From contig MHEL01000105.1 of NCBI GenBank assembly GCA_001803815.1, forward strand, positions 1-13,789: a stretch of DNA of 13,789 bases, given 5' to 3'. The position numbers were made by a program, and so were the translations under genes. Source of the DNA: Nitrospirae bacterium RBG_19FT_COMBO_42_15 (lineage in GTDB: Bacteria; Nitrospirota; CAKKRA01; 9FT-COMBO-42-15). The notes beneath the pieces are model-generated. The model saw nothing but the letters and a program-made list of their open reading frames with translations. It did no database searches and had not been told where the DNA came from. Positions 12,635 to 13,789 of the stretch are shown here, piece after piece; the first letter of the stretch is position 1, and every line of letters begins with the position of its first letter.

Positions 12635-13789
12635 TTAACTGCACTTTGAAAACCCGCAGGAGCGGCAGACAGCGCAGCCGCTTTCGTGCTCAAGTGCGCT
12701 GCCGCAGTCAGGACATGCGCCGCCGATAAAAAGATGCTTCTCTGTTGCGACATGCGAGCCCCCGCCTTTTGCAGATGCTTTATGGCTCCTTGTTTCTGCC
12801 GGACAGTCCTTATTAAAATAGCGCTCCAGAGCCTTTGCAATGGCGTCTGAACAGGAAAAGACCTTTCCGCCATCTTCCCATGCTGGAGAGTGGCATGATA
12901 TGCCTTTTAATTGTTTTATTATTGCCTCAGGACTGGTATTGCTGCGAAGCGCCAATGATACAAGCCTGCTTATTGCCTCTGACTGGGATGCAGCGCAGCC
13001 GCCTGCCTTGCCCATCTGGGAAAATAGTTCAAAGGGATGGCCGTCTGCATCTTCATTGATTGTAACATAAAGATTGCCGCAGCCTGTGTTCATAAGCCTT
13101 GTCTCGCCTTTTATAACAACCGGCCTTGGCTTTGGCGTTACCTTTCCAACTTCAGAAGGCTGTGCAGCATTAACAGGGGTTGTTTCTTTTTGCGTCTCTG
13201 TTTTTTTGCTCTTGCCTGTGGAAAGAACCTGCTCTTCCCTGCTGCCGTCGCGGTATATGGTCACGCCCTTGCAGCCGAGCTTGTATGCCGTCATATAAAC
13301 CTTTTCAACATCCTTTGGCTCTGCATTATGGGAAAAGTTTACTGTCTTGGATACGGCGTTGTCAGTATATTTCTGAAACGCTGCCTGCATCTTGATGTGC
13401 CACTCAGGCTCTATATCATGGGAGGTAACAAATACCCTCTTTACATCCTTTGGCACAGAGTCCATTGCATTCATGCCGCCCATTATGGCGATTGTTCTCA
13501 TAAGCTCATCAGAATAAAAACCGTCTGCAACAGCCCTCTCTTTAAAATATGGATTAACCTCAAGAAGCTCGTCCTTGTCCATTACTGTCTTTACAAAGGA
13601 GATTGCAAACAAAGGCTCAATCCCGCTTGAGCAGTTTGCAATGATGCTCAGCGTCCCTGTTGGAGCTATGGTTGTTACTGCTGCGTTCCTTACCTTTGGC
13701 CCGCCGTGCATATCATAGATGCTTCCTTTATAATTTGGAAATGCGCCGCGCTTTTTTGCAAGCTCAATAGACGCCTTTCTTGCCTCTGA
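12635..13789 (-). CDS. nrdJ: Vitamin B12-dependent (class II) ribonucleotide reductase, C-terminal part
   Basis: 384 codons are present and the frame stays open to the window edge; the N-terminal and central parts are outside. The visible start is ARKASIELAKKRGAFPNYKG, then SIYD, followed by RNAAVTTIAPTGTLSIIANC and SSGIEPLFA, the conserved phosphate-binding and active-site region of class II reductases. Residues PKDVEKVYMTAYKLGCKGVT, then IYRDGSRE, close the barrel. After a Thr/Pro/Lys-rich linker comes a TSCPD-type domain (GCGNLYVTIN...GGCAASQSEAISRL), then a Cys-rich tail with ACPDCG...GCAVCRSCGFSKC that carries the metal-binding or disulfide-relay cysteines. The enzyme makes deoxyribonucleotides using adenosylcobalamin and no oxygen. 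A terminator at 12498-12526 ends the transcript. Confidence 0.95.
   Translation of the reverse strand, partial: SEARKASIELAKKRGAFPNYKGSIYDMHGGPKVRNAAVTTIAPTGTLSIIANCSSGIEPLFAISFVKTVMDKDELLEVNPYFKERAVADGFYSDELMRTIAIMGGMNAMDSVPKDVKRVFVTSHDIEPEWHIKMQAAFQKYTDNAVSKTVNFSHNAEPKDVEKVYMTAYKLGCKGVTIYRDGSREEQVLSTGKSKKTETQKETTPVNAAQPSEVGKVTPKPRPVVIKGETRLMNTGCGNLYVTINEDADGHPFELFSQMGKAGGCAASQSEAISRLVSLALRSNTSPEAIIKQLKGISCHSPAWEDGGKVFSCSDAIAKALERYFNKDCPAETRSHKASAKGGGSHVATEKHLFIGGACPDCGSALEHESGCAVCRSCGFSKCS

Noticed and set aside
13037..13630. 197-codon plus-strand open frame opposite nrdJ.
   Set aside because: It is antisense to a clearly conserved reductase frame, has no ribosome site and shows Cys/Leu-rich low-meaning sequence.
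1..13789. CRISPR array, tRNA or rRNA genes, insertion sequence with transposase.
   Set aside because: No regularly spaced direct repeats, no cloverleaf-like sequence and no transposase motifs were seen on either strand.

Overview
The window reads as an accessory-bearing stretch of a Gram-negative bacterium with an anaerobic or microaerobic respiratory lifestyle. The clues are a class II (B12-dependent, oxygen-independent) ribonucleotide reductase, a secreted cytochrome c, a CcsA-type cytochrome assembly protein, a heme-motif sensor kinase and an NtrC-type regulator. The mix is what I would expect of Nitrospirota or Desulfobacterota, but the sequence alone does not fix the phylum. Nearly all genes are on the minus strand.

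Positions 1-6840 (minus, in transcription order): a Crp/Fnr-family regulator; a sensor kinase with a periplasmic CxxCH heme motif; a second kinase with a dCache-like sensor and HAMP; and a sigma54-dependent response regulator. The two kinases and the regulator are spaced 3 bp apart. The second kinase has Glu-409 where the phosphorylated His should be, so it looks like a pseudokinase beside a normal one. After a 126-bp palindromic element come a membrane-anchored alpha/beta hydrolase and, overlapping its end, the start of a CcsA/ResC/HemX-like membrane protein cut by the window edge.

Positions 6890-8530: a repeat-derived terminator, a monoheme cytochrome c with a good sigma70-type promoter, then a short divergent plus-strand operon (TPR lipoprotein and YjbQ). 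A lone UPF0175 gene with its own promoter lies convergent to that operon.

Positions 8545-11730 (minus) form an AT-richer island: DUF5343 protein, Swt1-type HEPN protein, DNA methyltransferase and MvaI/BcnI-family restriction endonuclease, packed like one operon. Two short fragments that read like the N-terminus of a different SPPY-type methyltransferase sit in the gaps on either side of the methyltransferase-endonuclease pair, and both lack the SPPY segment.

Positions 11800-12430 hold four very small ORFs missed by size-limited calling. Two of them encode related basic peptides whose codons differ mainly at third positions. REP-like palindromes and a terminator separate them from the C-terminal part of nrdJ, which runs off the right edge.

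The likely themes are a redox- or ligand-sensing circuit (heme kinase, pseudokinase, enhancer-binding regulator, Crp-type factor) next to cytochrome c functions, and a four-gene restriction-modification locus carrying an added HEPN RNase-like gene.
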